6,512 nucleotides of DNA from Desulfuromonas sp. (GTDB lineage Bacteria; Desulfobacterota; Desulfuromonadia; Desulfuromonadales; SZUA-401), in contig PKUI01000063.1 in NCBI GenBank assembly GCA_002869605.1, positions 1 through 6,512 on the forward strand, in the 5' to 3' direction. A program made the translations under genes and the position numbers. Each line of letters opens with the position of its first letter. Position 1 is the stretch's first letter. Of this stretch, positions 6,006 through 6,512 are shown piece after piece. Under the pieces are notes generated by a model. That model saw only the letters and a program-made list of their open reading frames with translations, made no database searches and was not told the origin of the DNA.

Positions 6006-6512
6006 TCAGACAAACAACAGCATCAGCGGCAGGACAAAAGCAGTAATCAGACCATTCAACCCGATCGCCAACCCCGAGGTGGCCCCAGCGAGGTGGTCAA
6101 TCTCCAGCATCCGCGCCGTGCCGATACCGTGGCTCGCGGTACCGACGGCCAAACCACGGGCCACCGCCTGGCGCACGCCGATCCAACGGCAAAACTCCGG
6201 ACCGCACATTCCCCCGAGGCAACCTGTCACGACCACCAGGGCCGCGGTCAACGGCGCAATGCCACCGATCTTCTCGGCGATACCGATCGCAATCGGCGTG
6301 GTCACCGACTTGGGGGCCAACGACAGAACAACCTCGCGACTCCCGCCCAGCAGCCACGCAAGACCGGAAGCAGAGGCAATCGAAGCCACCGCTCCCGCGG
6401 CCACCCCGGCGATGATCGGGAGCTTGCGCTTGAGAATCTCGCTCCGCTGTTCATACAGCGGCACCCCCAGGGCGACCACCGCCGGCCCGAGCAGAAACAG
6501 AATCATATCTCC
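6006..6512 (-). CDS. LrgB-family membrane protein, C-terminal part (5' end outside window)
   Basis: The visible 168 codons encode a multi-span membrane protein with the LrgB/CidB/YohK family marks: FLLGPAVVALGVPLY near the visible start, LAPKSVTTPIAIGIAEKIGG in the middle, GPEFCRW, and GTASHGIGTARMLE near the C-terminus. In Firmicutes such proteins act with LrgA/CidA in control of murein hydrolase activity and cell death. In plants and some bacteria relatives move glycolate, pyruvate or similar small acids; which applies here is unknown. The family is usually about 220-230 residues, so some 60 N-terminal residues lie beyond base 6512. The ATG at 6506 is not taken as the start because the frame stays open (Gly-Asp before it) and the conserved family core already runs through it. 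An lrgA-type partner would be expected upstream, outside the window. It converges on the fusion gene with a 15-base gap. Confidence 0.9.
   Translation of the reverse strand, partial: GDMILFLLGPAVVALGVPLYEQRSEILKRKLPIIAGVAAGAVASIASASGLAWLLGGSREVVLSLAPKSVTTPIAIGIAEKIGGIAPLTAALVVVTGCLGGMCGPEFCRWIGVRQAVARGLAVGTASHGIGTARMLEIDHLAGATSGLAIGLNGLITAFVLPLMLLFV

Noticed and set aside
6504..6512. ATG at 6506 as the start of the LrgB gene, with GGAGAT as its ribosome site
   Set aside because: GGAGAT would abut the ATG without proper spacing, the frame is open to the window edge, and the family has about 60 more N-terminal residues.

Overview
The window is about 6.5 kb of gene-dense bacterial chromosome, moderately GC-rich, with strong Shine-Dalgarno sites, sigma70-type promoters and intrinsic terminators. 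The gene set includes catalase-peroxidase, an FmdB zinc ribbon, a 'PxxKW' cysteine-rich protein, a YkgJ-type cysteine cluster protein and a fused membrane/spermidine-synthase-like protein. This points to a Desulfuromonadales-like (Geobacter/Desulfuromonas-type) anaerobe. That assignment is an inference from gene families only. No mobile element, CRISPR array, rRNA or tRNA was seen. The longest stretch without a gene is 136 bases.

Layout: (1) 1-212 (+) is the C-terminal end of katG. (2) 263-463 (+) is a small FmdB-family zinc-ribbon gene. Its own promoter starts inside the katG stop codon, and it ends at a 20-bp-stem hairpin that can terminate both strands. (3) 2942-560 (-) is a probable three-gene operon, in order: a YkgJ-like cysteine cluster protein, a LysE-family exporter overlapping it by 8 bases, and a phosphoglucomutase/phosphomannomutase. 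It ends at the same shared terminator. (4) 2943-3078 is a compact divergent promoter region with back-to-back -35 boxes. (5) 3079-3366 (+) is a stand-alone 95-residue cysteine-rich PxxKW protein with a near-consensus promoter and a UUCG-loop terminator. (6) 3501-5990 (+) is an 829-residue fusion of a duplicated polytopic membrane module with a spermidine-synthase-like Rossmann domain. (7) 6512-6006 (-) is the C-terminal part of an LrgB-family membrane protein, convergent with the fusion gene and only 15 bases from it.

There is no single obvious pathway. A loose theme is thiol, metal and redox biology: KatG detoxifies peroxide, and three small cysteine-motif proteins (FmdB, YkgJ-like, PxxKW) lie within 3.2 kb. 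The second theme is membrane transport (LysE, MFS-like fusion, LrgB). The items most worth follow-up are the PxxKW protein of unknown function under an apparently strong promoter with an operator-like repeat, and the fusion protein. The fusion keeps SAM-binding-like features but has lost acidic residues expected of a real spermidine synthase. I did not find a clearly new multi-gene system.
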